NCBI GenBank assembly: GCA_027943335.1
Contig: BSBK01001534.1
Span: 2,465,001 to 2,529,000, forward strand
Length of the DNA stretch: 64,000 nt
Reading direction: 5' to 3'
Source: Chamaecyparis obtusa
Lineage: Eukaryota; Streptophyta; Pinopsida; Cupressales; Cupressaceae
Part shown: piece after piece, positions 33,773 through 46,235 of the stretch
How the letters are laid out: each line of letters starts with the position of its first letter
Numbering within the stretch: the stretch's first letter is position 1
Made by a program: the position numbers and the translations under genes
Notes under the pieces: generated by a model
Seen by the model: the letters and a program-made list of their open reading frames with translations, nothing else
Databases searched by the model: none
Told to the model about the DNA's origin: nothing

Positions 33773-36240
33773 CTAGTGCCTACCCTCAAGCATTGAAGTA
33801 TTCCTAATTTTTGCAAGTACTCTGAGGTCTCCTTGTGTCTCCCCAATCATCAAACTGCCCACTTTCCAGTAGAATTTGTTCATTCTTTCAACCCTTATGC
33901 ACTGACTTATCTCCAAGTCCTCATCGACCTCATTATCCATACAACTATATAATGGCCACAGGAGTAGAGGAGGCTAGAAAGTGAGAGGCATCCACCTCTC
34001 TAGCCATGACTGTCATCCCAATTCTATATACCACTAGACCCTCTGCATGGTGGCTCGAAAGTTGATAAGACTGTGTGGTTCTACCTTTTTCAGGGCCATA
34101 GTTAGCCTAGCCCACCTCTATTGTAGCCCTTCCACATCTCTACATCCTTTGGCCAATGACAACCTTTCAACTTCTATGTGTACCTATTCTCTATTTGCTA
34201 GTATCCTTCTCGTGTATGTAGAATCATTAAAACCATATCCAATTTCTAACCAATCACTGTAGAGCCTTTTGGGTGTTTTACTCTCAGGACATAAGGGAAG
34301 TGTAATAGTGCATTCAAATTCCCTATACCTATTTAATTTCTCTCCATAACTGATTTCATTTCTGACCAAGGAAAGTAAAGAGGACAAATGAATATCTCCC
34401 ACAAATAATAGGGGATTCTAGTCAGTATTTGATGGAACAACATAATTGCGCATGCACAATTCACAAAGAAGATTCCTAATAAAATCAGGTGACATCTCAT
34501 ATGTAGCCACAAAAGTTTGAGGAGTGTCTATGTTAGGGCTTAAATCTCTAAGAATTCTCATCAATTTAAATATTAAAAATTGTTCCCTCAAACATAGGGC
34601 ATAAACCCTAGGTGGTGGTCTACATTCAAAAATTTTAGGGACCAATTCTGTAACCGAATCCAACTTACCCTGTAGGAGTTGGATTTCTTATTTTTTCTAT
34701 CCTATTTCCTTTTTCAACTTGTCCCTTTCTAATTCCCACATGGACTTTTCATATTGAACTTGCTTGAAATAATCAATGGACAAAGAGTGAACTATTACCT
34801 TTCCTTGATTGTTTAGTGGAACTGGGCATTTTGGAATTGCCTCTTGATTATCCTGTGGAATTGGCGCAGATGCATCCAAAGTGTCATATGTTTGTACATT
34901 TCCTAGATGGGAAGAAGATACATTAGAGATATCCATTCTATCTGTTTCTTTCCATTTTTCTATAGGATCCTCTTCCATCATGTCATGACTCTATACGAAT
35001 GAACTACCTACTTGTGGTTCTTCATCCATGGGTTCCTCCATAGGAACATCATGAGTAGAACCAGTCATTTCATGAGAGTCCTTCTCTATTTTCTTTGTGT
35101 TCAAATGAACACTACATCATAGTGGTGTGTCAATTGATGCTACAGGACATTTCTGTGGAGTCTTTCTTTTGGTGGCAGACGTGGTTGCAGGAGGAACAGG
35201 GGCGTCACCCTCATCATATCCAGCCATTTTTCCTTTCCCTTTCTCCTTTTTCAAGGCTTCTTGTGGACTATGGGACTCTTTAGGAACCTTGGTTTTTTTA
35301 CCCTCCAAATTAGGGTTTGGAATATTTGTTGCCACATTTTCTTGGTGGGTTTCTGAGATAGGAGGGTTTTCCTAAGCCTTTTCTTGAATAATAGGCTCTT
35401 CATTATCAGGAATAACCTCATCAGAAAGATTTTCCTACCCTTCTTGATGCTCTAGTTGTGGTTCTATAGGTTGTGGTATGTATCTATTTAACTACACATG
35501 AGGTGCTAAAAGGAACTCATCCCAAGTCATGGGAGAGGTGTCATGTAGGGCTCTTTCTACTAGCAGTTTAATTAAACCACAATGGGTAATGAAATTTTGC
35601 CTTCTCTTTCTAACCTCTTCATAACTCAAATTTAACAATGAATATAGGACATTGGGAACATTTACTAAATGGCCATGCCAAAAATGACTCAAGAGGTTAA
35701 AGTGAATGGCATGCAAGAAAGAGAATCGCCCTTCACAAGTAATGTACCTTATAATATGCACTACTAATTGAGGGTACTCACCAGGAAGAGATGTCGATCT
35801 AGCACCTTGTTTACTGTATTCCATTGTGGTACCTACTAGTAAAGAAAATTCTTTTCGAGCTATATGAGCATCATGACTATGTGGAAATGCTTTGCCTGTA
35901 GCTGGAAGTCCAGAAAATTTTGCAATTCATGCCTCTGAATCTTCCACTCTTAATCCTTTTACATACACCACTCCATTACTATATGTGCAAAGGAATTCTA
36001 ATGCCACAACCTCATCATGGACATTCAATCATAAAAACTATGTAAGCCATCCTAAATGGTTAAATTTCTGAACACTGGCCTGGGCTTGCAATAAAGATGC
36101 ATGACTCACTGGCTCATAACGTATAGGTTATCCACCTATCCTTCTTAGAGCTTCTGCAACCTTGATTCTTTTAGTTCCAGTGGCTTCCTTAACAAATTAT
36201 CCTATTCTCCATTCTTCCCAAAATTCAACTACACCATGGT
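33773..36240 (-). pseudogene. Element B' ORF3 (post-pol ORF)
   Basis: This is homologous to the ORF3 of element B: VVHIIRYITCEGRFSFLHAIHF (35770-35700), CRPPPRVYALCLREQFLI (about 34620) and LLCELCMRNYVVP (34460). The open stretches at 35824-35492, 35335-35117, 34981-34697, 34663-34418 and 34402-34184 are all in one frame, broken only by stops. The N-terminal part can be followed back to about 36240 (IRYEPVSHASLLQAQ). The middle is lysine/proline-rich with predicted coiled coil. Conservation of domain order between two diverged copies suggests that the ORF was once functional. Its role is unknown. Confidence 0.8.
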
Positions 36241-36848
36241 TTGGTAATTACTGGACAAAGACTATCCTGGCTCCCTCAGTGGGTATCTTAGGCAAAATGA
36301 CAAAGGAATTTAGAAAGAAAAATAAAACTGAAGCTAGAATTTCAGGTTGGAATTTTGGAATTCAAAAACAAACTTAAGGCTACAAATTTTGGATATAGAG
36401 GCTTCTTAAATCAATGGCTATGCAGTACATGCTTGCAAATTAATGATGGTGATCTTAAGTGAAGATGTTATTACATCACACAGTTAAACTGACTGCCCCC
36501 TATGAAAAATAGACAGGTGTCCTCACATGCATGGCTCAAGAGTACAACAGTACTTGGAAAAATTACTAAATTAATTGAAGCATTAGTTATAATAATGTTA
36601 AAACAAGTAAAGATCATTTAAAATAATAAATGTATGCGTACCTAGAATATAATAGCCATAAATGATGAAATTTGAAAAGATTGAGTGACGTGTGCCAAAC
36701 AAAAAGTAGCACATTGCATGATGATGATGTGACAGATGGATGAATATGGAAGATAAAGGTGATGAGATGTGATGTGACGGGTGCTTTATTATGACAAGAA
36801 ATGTTTTCATGGGAAACAAAAACTTATTATGACTGCACTTGTGCAGAA
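36241..36848 (-). other. Element B' spacer between pol and ORF3
   Basis: There is no coding frame. The reverse strand is C/T-rich with CATCATC runs near 36720-36790, like the matching spacer of element B. Confidence 0.5.
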
Positions 36849-38040
36849 TTAAAGCAATGACTGGAGGGAGTTGTTTGCTGCAAGAGAATCTTCAGCTGGA
36901 GGAGGTCTGTCGGCTGTAGAGAAGTATTCATTTGGAGGAGGTCCATTTTCTTCAGAGAGTTCATCGGCTGCAGGAGCTTTATCGACTGTAGGGGATTCAG
37001 CTACGATAGGAGAAATCTTGAACTGCCACAAAAATCTCACTTTGGTTTCTGGCTTATGGAATAGACAGAGTCTGTGCCCATTTACCAACAACTTGAAACA
37101 TATGGGGTTGATGGTTGTTAATTGAACCGCACCATTAGCATATACATTTTCAATTTCATAAGGACCAAGCCATCTTGTAGTAAGCTTACCTCATGTCTCT
37201 TGATAATGAGAGTCATATAAGAGAGCCCAATCACCAGGGGTAAACCATTTGTTGAGGATATGTGATTCATGCCACCTTTTTTGTTGCATCTGGATCATTT
37301 TAATGTGCTGTAGGGCTGCCTTTTGTGTTTCATCCAGTTGGGTAAGTTGCAGGATCTTGTTGCATTGCACTATTGGAAGATCAATGTTTAGTTGTAATGC
37401 TATTCTCAAGGTCTTATGCTCAAATTCTATAGGCATGATAGAGGTCTTTCCATAAACTAGTTCAAAAGGTGTGAAACCAGTTGTTGTCTTCCACGTTGTA
37501 TGGTATGCCCAGACTGCTTCATGTAACCTTGTGCTCCAGTCCTTTTTTTGTAACTGCACTATTTTGGTTAGAATGGCCTCTATCTCCCTATTTGTAATTT
37601 CTACTTGCCCATTTGCCTGTGGGTGACATGGACTAGATTTTCTATGGTGAATATTATATTCATTCATGAGGGTAGTGATCAATGTTGATGTGAATTGAGC
37701 ACCCTGATCAGTAACCAGTTCTCTTGGTACACCATATCATGTGAAGATTTCTTCATATAAAAAATCAGCCACCTTATTGTCTCGAGCATGTTTCATGGCA
37801 CGTACACCCCATCCTTTGGCATCGGTCACATTTTCTTGTGTAGTTGAAAACATCCTTATGGAGGGTTGGCTAGTAGTATCCTATGTTCAATATTTTCATT
37901 GTTGTTCTTTTGGCTACAAAATGCCCCCCACAAGGCTCATCATGATAGGCATGGAGGATGTCATAGGTTTCATCCTCCTTGACACACCTTCTCAATATTT
38001 GATCAAGCCCATTATAGAATAGACAATCAACAATCCATGA
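36849..38040 (-). pseudogene. Element B' integrase with an internal deletion
   Basis: The N-terminal zinc-binding part (CDRCQRMG, about 37815) is joined directly to sequence that lies about 165 bp further along in element B (AMK.ARDNKV). The core segment with the first catalytic Asp (WGMDFIGPI in B) is therefore missing and the frame shifts. After the deletion the protein continues with YGVPRELVTDQGAQF (second Asp present), NGQVEITNREIEAI (Glu present) and the C-terminal WALLYD and NGHRLCLFHKPE. It ends at a stop near 36849 after an acidic, alanine-rich tail. Open stretches lie at 37682-37191 and 37091-36849. Confidence 0.85.
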
Positions 38041-38151
38041 AAAGTTGAAAGTTTTTTCTATGAGGAGTCTCTTTTCTTTTGGTGAGAAATAGGGAGGTAC
38101 CTTTTGAGAAACTAAATAGTTTGCAATATCTGTATACTAGGGAGTTTTGGC

Positions 38152-38715
38152 TTAAATGGAGAATAGGTGATCATCAAGAAATCTATCATCTATGATTTGT
38201 GATTCATCTACATTCTGCAATCGTGAGAGGAAATCTACAACCACATTTGACTTGCCTAGCTTATCCACTATGGTGATATCAAATTCTTGTAACAACAGAA
38301 GCCATTGGGCTAATCTACCTGTGATTGTAGGCTTATTAGCAAGATAATTAATGGCTGCATGGTCAGTATGCACAAATATCTGGTAGCCTATGATGTAGTG
38401 GTGGAATTTGTTCAGAGCATAAATAATGACCAAAAGCTCCTTCTCTGTGATTGTGTAATTCAGTTCCACTCCTTGCAGATTTTTGCTAATGAAATATATG
38501 GCATGTTCTACCATATCTTCTTTTTGTCCTAGTACAACTCCAATTGCATGATCTGAGACATCAGTATGAATGTGGAATGGAAGTGCCAAATTTGGTTCTC
38601 GTAAAATAGAAGCTTGAGTAAGAACTAACTTCAGCTGTGAGAAGGCTTGATCACAACTGGGGGTCCATGTAAATTCTGAATCTTTGGTGAGTAGAGAATG
38701 AATGGGACTTGCCAT
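38152..38715 (-). pseudogene. Element B' RNase H (domain uninterrupted)
   Basis: A 187-codon open stretch holds the whole Ty3/gypsy RNase H: HIHTDVSDHAIGVVLGQ, TEKELLVIIYALNKF, FVHTDHAAINYL and VVDFLSRLQ. All four acidic positions are present. It is part of a polyprotein that is broken upstream (RT) and downstream (integrase), so it is unlikely to be made as an active enzyme. Confidence 0.9.
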
Positions 38716-39700
38716 TTTACTAAAGTCTTTGATGAATCTTCTATAATAACCAGCATGTCCAAGGAAACTTCAGACATCTTTTTTCTTGGTTGGCATTGGA
38801 AGGTTTTGAATAACTTCAATTTTGGTCGGGTCCACTTGGATTCCAACAGTAGATATATAGTGACCAACTACTATCCCTTCTTGCATCATCATGAAGCACT
38901 TTTCACTATTTAGAGATGGGTTGTGTTCTTCACACATTTTTAGGACTTTGTTTAGGTTTTTTAGGGCTTCCTCATAAGTTTCTCCATATGTTTTGAAGTC
39001 ATCCATATAAATCTCCATACAATCATGAGAGATATCAACAAAATGTTGATAATTGCTCTCTGGAAGGTTGCTAGGGCATTACAAAGACCAAAAGGCAAAA
39101 GTTCCCCAAGGGAAGGTGAATGTAGTCTTTTCCTGATCCTTAGGAAAGATTCAGATTTGGTTGTACCCACTATACCCATCTAGGAAGGAGAAATACTTTT
39201 TTCCTGCCAAGGAGTCCAAAACTTGGTAAATGAATGGAAGGGGGAAGTGATCCTTTTTAGTTGCATTATTGAGCTCTCTATAGTCCACACACACACACGT
39301 CATTTTCCTCCCTTTTTTGGCACAATTACAAATGGAGAAACCCATTGGCTATCTAATATGGGATATATAAATCCAGCATTGAGGAGTTTTTGTAGCTCTA
39401 TTTTGACTATTTCTCTTAATGCTGGGTTTACTTGTCTTTGAAATTGTCTCACACGGGGTTTGTCCTCTTTTAGATATATCCTATGAGTACGCAGTTTTGG
39501 GTCCAAGCCTTTCATGTCAGAATAATCCCATGCAAATGTTGTAGTATGGCCAGTCAGGATTTTAGCTAGTGATGTTTGTTGCTGAGGAGTTAGTTGGCTA
39601 TTGATATTTAAGTAGTGGCCAGTAGACACCTCTATTTGCTTAGTCAGCTCTATCATAGATGCATCTGTTAGTGAGGGTACTTATATCTCATGGGGAAGAA
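38716..39700 (-). pseudogene. Element B' reverse transcriptase, frameshifted
   Basis: The N-terminal part (39656-39300) has KIELQKLLNAGFIYPILD and WVSPFVIVPKKGGK. The next segment (39345-39151), in another frame, has VDYRELNNATKKDHFPLPFI and FLDGYSGYNQI. The third (39018-38770) has MEIYMDDFKTYGE with an intact YMDD box. A fragment LPFGLCNALATFQRAIINI lies in yet another frame at about 39100. At least two frameshifts thus separate the RT motifs, unlike element B, which keeps one frame. Confidence 0.9.
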
Positions 39701-39851
39701 ATTAGTGGTAGAGATGTTTGGTTGCAGGAGAAGCCCATTGGTAATCAGGGTTTAAAACTTGCAGGGAGCAATTTTTAGAGGAACACTATAGAGAATCTGG
39801 GTTCGATCCATACTAACTATGCAAGATATTGGTGATAACTTTGTCTTCTTC

Positions 39852-40420
39852 TTAGAGCTGCAGGAAGGGATCTCTTTTTAACATCATTAACTGAGACACT
39901 GAGTTTATAACCTTGGCTTCTTCTCCTATATTAAACCATATTGGTGAGGCTAATTCCATTTGAGGTTGGGCTGGTGGATATAGGACTAGAGTCTTTGTGT
40001 ATTGACCATCAGAGATGGTCATATCCCCTGAGCGACATCCAATGTAACCATCCATAATTTCTAACCAAGGCCTACCAAGTATAATTGGGTATCCCCCTAG
40101 TGCAACTTTGGGTGATAGTATCATGAAATCAACTAGGTAAGACCAGGATTCAAGGTCAACAACTATATCCTCTACCATCCCGTCAGGTTTCATAGTAGAA
40201 TTATCTGTAAGATGCATGATAGTGGGTGTGGTTCAGAGGTTAGTTATACCAAGTTGTTGCATTATGTCCTTGGTCATGAAATTTATAGCGGCTCCAAGAT
40301 CTATCAATGCATTTTTAATGGTCATCCCATTAATAGTGACTTTGAAAATAGTGATTTTCCATAGGTAGGAACATCCTTAATTTCTTGAAATAAAGGTATT
40401 TGGACATTAAAGGTCTTCAA
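39852..40420 (-). pseudogene. Element B' protease
   Basis: The active site reads ALIDLGAAINFMTKD on the reverse strand (about 40310-40265), followed after a TGA by MHLTDNSTMKPDGM, WSYLVDFMILSPKV and YPIILGRPWLEI. It matches the protease of element B closely. It is in a different frame from the gag upstream, so there is a frameshift near 40420-40560. Confidence 0.85.
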
Positions 40421-40558
40421 TTAATCAAGGATATTGAAACCTGTTTATTTAGGAGGCTTTGGATTGTTGTGATACAGTCTCTGTGGAAAAGCAGGTCCAG
40501 TGTGCTAGCTTTTATCAGGTATAGGTGGTGGTACTGGTAAAGGAGGAGTGTGTTCAGC

Positions 40559-43152
40559 TTAGATAGGCTCTTCTTGGGGTACTTTAGTTATGATTGGATG
40601 CTTAGGAGTAGGGAGAGTCATTCCAGACTGTAGGTGTATATCATCAAGTGTGATTTCATAGGTTGGATATTGCATGGGGTATTGCATTTGGTTGGTAGCA
40701 TACACACTTTGTTGAGGTGTGGGAGGCCTATTGTTTGGGTTTGGCTGGGGTTGCATAGATAGTTGTGTAGGCTTTAGAGGTTGATTATTGGTTGCTGGTG
40801 GTGGCAAGAGTGCTTGTTGCTGTGGAGGCTGAAGAGGTGGAGGCATATATCCTTGAGGCTGATTTAGCCATTGCTAACCTCCTTGCCACTGAGGGTTCTA
40901 CTGCTAGTTACCCTATGGTGACTTCCATGCCCCTTGGGGTTGTTATCAATTCCCCTAAGGGTTTTTCCATTGTGGATTAGGGTAATTTTGCCACTGATTT
41001 TGAAAGTTGTTCCAGGGAGGATTTTGATAATTCATAGAAGGTTTCCATTGATTGTTATAAAATGGATTACTGAATGTAAGTGGGTCCTGAGGCATACCTT
41101 GTATTTTCACCCATGGTTTATAATCAGTTGGCATCTGGGTAGTCTCCACGTTATCAACTAGTTTACACTGACAATCTCTCTTCTTCTATCTATAGTGGGG
41201 ACAAAATTCAGCCAACATGGCCTCTACTTCCTCATGCTTCTTCTTTTCCTACAAGGTATCCAACTTCATGGCCATATTGTTGATGATATCTTGCTTAAAA
41301 TTGGACAAGGGATGTGTTATCTCTATTTTGGAAGTGCCTACACCATTTGTCTTTCCCGTTGTAAACGTATATCCCCTTCCTCTCTTACCGGTGACTCTGG
41401 AGTACTTGAGGCATATATTTTTAATATCATCCCAGATGGATTGGGTTATATCACCTCCTACCATCAAGTCTAGTGCTTTAGTGCATCCATCTTGTATGCC
41501 TCTCAGGAAGAGCAGCTTCTGAGATTCTTCATTAAGCGCATGCTCTGTGTTCCTTTGTAGGCTAAACATGAACCATGACACATAGTCCTCAAGTGTCTCA
41601 TCCTCTTTTTGAGTCATTTTAAAGATGTCTTCCCCTCACATATCATTTCCTCAATAATAATCCTTATATTTAAGTAAGAATGCTGTCATGTCCCCTTTTC
41701 AAACAATTAAAAATAATAACTTTTGCTAAGGCTGGCAGGCTCAAAAAGTAAAGTTTCAGGAAAAGGGGCTAATCTTTGGAAACCAATGGATTAATAAATG
41801 TTAATTATTATTAAAATATGTCTTATTTAACCCTCTTGGTCATGAGTTAGGGTTATGCCCTCTTTTAAAGGGGTTTGGAGGCATTTCAGGGTCATTCTAG
41901 AACTTAATTTTTGCTCATTGCTTTGTTGTTCTTCAGAGGCTGCCAAACCTATGGAGAAGGAGAACCAAAGATGGGAGTTTGTAGGTTTCCAAGAGGGATA
42001 ATGACAAGATTTTGAGGCCATTCCATGTGCAAGCTCATGCAGAGTTTTCCCTTGTGCTAAACAGTGTGGATTTGTGAGTTTTCGGGTGTGTTTTTGTAAG
42101 ATTTTGGTGTTTTCGGTTGAGTTTTTCATATTAGTTTGGGTTGCTGTTGTATTGTAGGAATTTTTCTATTAAAATAGAGCTAAATATATGCCATGGGTAT
42201 TGATTCTACTTCTATGATAGATTATTAGTGTTTTATGGTGTTTCTAGGCTATTTTGTGTTGTTTTCGAGAGCCTGATGAGCATTGTTTTTGTCCTCCTTT
42301 TTGGAGCTGTTGTGTAAACTCTTTGCAGATCTGGAAATGTAATTTTTTAGGCCATTATGATAGAAAAATTTTTGTAAAAATTTCTACTTTCAGATTTATC
42401 AATAATATGTGAAGCTGTGAAGTTTTTGGCACTATTTCGGGCATACCCGATTTGGGTTTTATTGAGAAATTATATAATCTTTCAAGTGTTATTTGTTTAA
42501 TTTAATAATCTGATTAGAGGATGAAAATATGATATAAAAATCAGAAAGGGGACATTTCAAATGCAACCTATATTTTTGCCCAATCATGGACCACATCCCG
42601 CCCCAAGCCCATAAACCAACACAAAGCAGACTCCTTAAGAGTCGCAGGAAAGAGTTTGAGCTTGTGGGCATTAGTGGTGTAGTCATAAATTCTACATAGG
42701 ATATCAAAATCAAAGAGAAAGGTATCCAAATCTTCTATTACAAGACTGTAGAATTTTTGCAGGGCAGAGGAAGGTATATTTTTAAGGTTTTTATTGTCTC
42801 ACTGGTTAGTGATAGGAAATGGAAATGTGGTTGGATTCACCATCCTTGGAGGATTTCTAGGATGCAGAGGTGGTGGACGATGTGATAAATAGATGACCAA
42901 TTGTAAAGAATTTTCCTGTCTAACAGGATTTTTAGGGAATCAAGATCTCAGATGGGAGAAGGCTTCAACAAATGCATTAATTTCATGTTGCTCTTCAAAA
43001 GTAGCAAGGTGTTCTTATTTAGAGGATGAGGATGAAGATGTAGTCTCAGGAAGGTCAATGGTAGCATAAAAAAATGGGCTCTCCTCTTCAAAGGGATGAT
43101 TGGATTGATTTGGCAAGGACCTTCCTCTAGCGTCTCTTCTTTTGCTATGCAT
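40559..43152 (-). pseudogene. Element B' gag, split by a solo LTR
   Basis: It starts MHSKRRDARGRSLPN at 43152. The capsid reads FYSLVIEDLDTFLFDFDI and ALCWFMGLG, then is interrupted at 42555-41688 by a solo LTR. It resumes as AFLLKYKDYY, DIFKMTQKEDETLEDYVSWF and LLFLRGIQDG, and ends in a Q/P/N/W-rich tract (41149-40600) like that of element B. The cysteine motif is poorly kept (about 41185). Stops and at least one frame change near the solo LTR show that it is dead. Confidence 0.85.
41689..42554. mobile_element. Solo LTR (866 bp) inside B' gag
   Basis: The termini TGTCCCCTTT and AAAGGGGACA are perfect 10-bp inverted repeats with TG..CA ends. The flanks are TGTCA (41684-41688) and TTTCA (42555-42559), a 5-bp duplication with one mismatch. 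The gag reading of B' is continuous in content across it. There is no internal coding domain and no second LTR, so I infer a solo LTR left by LTR-LTR recombination. A TATA-like TTATTTAA at 41821 suggests forward orientation, weakly. Confidence 0.8.
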
Positions 43153-43267
43153 GCAACTAGTAGGAAGTAATGCAAATTGCAGTCTTTCTCAAAATAAAGT
43201 GTATTATACTTAAAGCTGGAAATAAAAGAAAATCCTACAAATGGCTTAGTGAGGACTAGGTTCGGCA

Positions 43268-43286
43268 CCATCCCCAGAAGTGGCAC
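43268..43286 (-). other. Primer-binding site of element B'
   Basis: On the reverse strand GTGCCACTTCTGGGGATGG follows the 5' LTR end, matching GGCACCGCTGTCGGGGATGG of element B. It is an Athila-type site. Confidence 0.7.
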
Positions 43287-43292
43287 AAAAAA

Positions 43293-44627
43293 TGATTGAT
43301 TCTTATAAAGGCTCAGAAACTAGGTATAATTCCAAACTCAGGGATTGGACATCTGATCGAGTAGTTTATCCTCTTCATAAAAAATCATTTAGTATGTCAA
43401 CCTAGGGATGTGTTACTTGAAATAGCCCAGCAAAGTATATGCACCTGGTGTCACTCAGCCATGAATTCTATAGTTGCTGTAGGAAATAAATGTTGAAAGG
43501 AAACTATCCTATGATTGCAGGGAATAAATACTAGAATGATATTTAAACTAAAACTACGGAAAAGCAGGTACTAGAACCAAAATTATAGAAATGTAGATGC
43601 TAAAAAAAAATGAAGACTCTTGGAGACTATGCCATAATACTTTTGTTGTTCTACTGCTTTGGTTGTAGGAAGCATTAGCTAGCCTGTGGCTTTGGCTGCA
43701 GGAACAGTTCAACACTTGGCACTGAAATAGCGGAAATGTAGGAAATGATTCTAACTAGCATGAATCTATCTAACTGTGGATTTATCACCAAGTGGGACCC
43801 CTTGGATGAGTATTCCAATAACAACTACACAAAGTTAAATCTCAACACTTCATTTGCTCATTGATTGAATACTCGAGTACAAAGATTCATAAACCAGAAA
43901 ACAACATAGAACTATATTGCCTATAAATTGATAATGCCCTTTTTTTTCTCATGTAGGAGCGAGGCTTTATTTAAAGGAAAAATTCTAACAACTTATCTAA
44001 CTATGCCATAGAAATAGGTGGATCTTTATTACTACACACTAACTGAAAAGAAGGAAAGCTATTTAAAGCTAGAACATATAAGATCTAGAAAAGAGAAAGA
44101 GTTGTCATGACAACAAATCTAACTTCCCACTCTCGCCTAGATTTTATCAGGGAATTCATCACACTGCCTCAATCTTCGCTAGATGACTACCACCTTGTTC
44201 TTTTGGAAGCCCTGAACTGGCATTGCACTTAATACTTCTCCGTTGGAACTTGCTGGAAACTGAGTTGAGAACTTAGTGAATGAATACGCTTTACTTGGTC
44301 AAAACAACATTTTCTATTTCTATGCACTGTACTTCAAAGGTTAGGATAAGACATTCATGGCAACAAAATATGCATAATAATTCATATTCAAATAGCTACT
44401 TTACTTATTAAAAACATAACCATAACTTTAAAACAAGTAACATAGTAATATGTCCAAATATAGCATATTTAAGTACGTTTGAACCATGATATAAGTTTGA
44501 TGGTAGCATGCCATATAATAATAGGAAAGAGCATAAAAGTCTTAAGGAAAATGTATCATAATAGGAAAAAGACCTAGCAAATATCATCCTAGGGCATCTT
44601 AAAATATGGCATTAATATGCCTCATCA
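43293..44627 (-). repeat. Element B' 5' LTR (1335 bp)
   Basis: This is the partner of 32414-33756. Its inner end abuts the primer site; its outer end is followed by the CATAT duplication and then element C sequence. Confidence 0.95.
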
Positions 44628-45186
44628 CATATCAAGGAGAAATAAGAAGAAAAAGTGTTCGGTCTTAGTCATAAAAGAAAATAAAAGAATAAAGAAAAAA
44701 TAAAAAGGTCTAGTGGTGAAAAACACAATGTGGAAGTGCTAGACCAAGAAAAAGTAAAACTAAAAGATGTTTCTAGAGGTTAAAACCCAACTGTGGCACC
44801 TTATGAGGAAGAGAGATTAGACACTTTACCAAAACACTATGAAGAAAGATCTTCTACTTTGATTAAACCCATGAAAAACATAAACATTGGAATAGAATCA
44901 GAGCCTAAGATTATACACCTTGTAGCTTCATTATTAGAGGAGGAAAAATAATAATTCATGGAGTTTTTCAAATAAAGACAAGTAAAGTTTTCTCGGTCTT
45001 ATGTTGATATTCCAAGATTTGACCCTAATCTTGTTATGCATCATTTGAACATGAAGCCAAGAGTCAAACTGGTCAAACAAAAGTTGAGGAAAATGCATCC
45101 ACACATTACATTACTAGTCAAAGATGAATTGGAGAAGCTATTAAAGGTTGGTTTCATTACAGCCATTGATTATGCCAAGTGGATTT
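44628..45186 (+). pseudogene. Element C part 3: linker end and RT N-terminus
   Basis: After removing B' and one CATAT copy, the C frame reads on from ITNETY into QGEIRRKSV. Downstream, FMEFFK.RQVKFSRSYVDIPRF, then MHHLNMKPRVKLVKQKLRKM and DELEKLLKVGFITAIDYAKW, is the start of a Tat-like RT. It stops at 45186, where the LTR of element D begins. The rest of the RT is not found beyond D. Several TAA/TAG stops fit former CAA/CAG codons. Confidence 0.85.
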
Positions 45187-46235
45187 TGATAGGGAGGTTG
45201 GGAGAGCCAATCACAAGCTCTTGCCTAGGTCTCACAAGTGACCTTCAGGTGTTCTTCACTAACACCAAATGACCTATAGGATTTCCTTTGATCCCCTAGT
45301 CCACTTAACCAACCCAACTACCAAGAAACAATTACTAAGGCAGGTTAAATCCTTGGTGCTCTTCTTCCTTGATACACACACTGGCCCTTTAAGACGTCTA
45401 AGGGATCACCACCTCCAATATTAGCATAGAATCTTGTAGAGGTGAGGAGGTGTTCAAACATGTCTCATTTGGTTCATTTAGATGTCTTCAAGGTCTTACT
45501 TCAATTATCTCCCTTATCGATCTCTTAGTTCCTTCATAAAATAGGGCTACAAGGAAGAGCCCCAATTAGGCCTCCCATTCTGGGAAAATAGGTATTTTCT
45601 CCCAATTACTTCCAAAGGACCCTATAGATAAATTGTGGATTCTAAATTCAATATCCAACCTCTCAAGGATTTTGGAGGTTTTAGGGTTTCACCTTGCAAT
45701 ACAATCCCCTAACCAAAAATAGGTGTTATGGGAGGGTTTTATGCATTCTATGATTGCATGGCTTGTCTTCTCTCTTTGGGTATCCAAATTGATTGGTTGG
45801 ATCCTCTCCCTAAGATAAGTTCTTGGTAAATACATTACCTTTGACCTTTAATAAAAAATTGATAGCTTCATGCACACCTCTGCAAGTTATATCTATTTTT
45901 TCCTAGCCTCTCCTAGCCGGGCTCACCATAGGCTCACCTAGGGAAAGAATTTATAAATGCTTCCCAAAATTTCCAGGGCCCATGCTCATGTACAAGGTAT
46001 ATAAATGGAGTCTATTTAGTATCCCCAAGAGTTCATATATATTAATTAATGGGATAGTGAGTTAGATCCTCATTTCTTACACCCTCCTGGGTTGAACCAG
46101 TGAATGGGGAAAATGAAAAGATTTAATGTAGAATAAAAAAATGAACAAACAATTCTAATCTACCAACACACAGTGCAAGGAAATGAATTAAACTAATCAC
46201 TCCATAGATTTAAATCCATAACTCAACTCATAACA
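45187..46235 (-). repeat. Element D 3' LTR (1049 bp)
   Basis: It runs from TGATAGGG to CTCATAACA. On the reverse strand it begins TGTTATGAG right after the polypurine tract TTAAGGAGGAA (46246-46236). A TATA-like motif on the reverse strand (TTTATATACC, near 46005) is shared with the other LTR. Confidence 0.85.

Larger units (their letters stand above)
32414..44627 (-). mobile_element. Element B': Athila-like Ty3/gypsy retrotransposon, complete with both LTRs
   Basis: Two LTRs (32414-33756 and 43293-44627) with TGATGAGGC and GAATC(A/G)ATCA ends are flanked by the 5-bp duplication CATAT at 32409-32413 and 44628-44632. On the reverse strand the order is primer site, gag, protease, RT, RNase H, integrase, ORF3, polypurine tract. 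It is the same family as element B and inserted into the protease-RT linker of element C. It is broken by stops, frameshifts, an integrase deletion and an inserted solo LTR. Confidence 0.95.
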
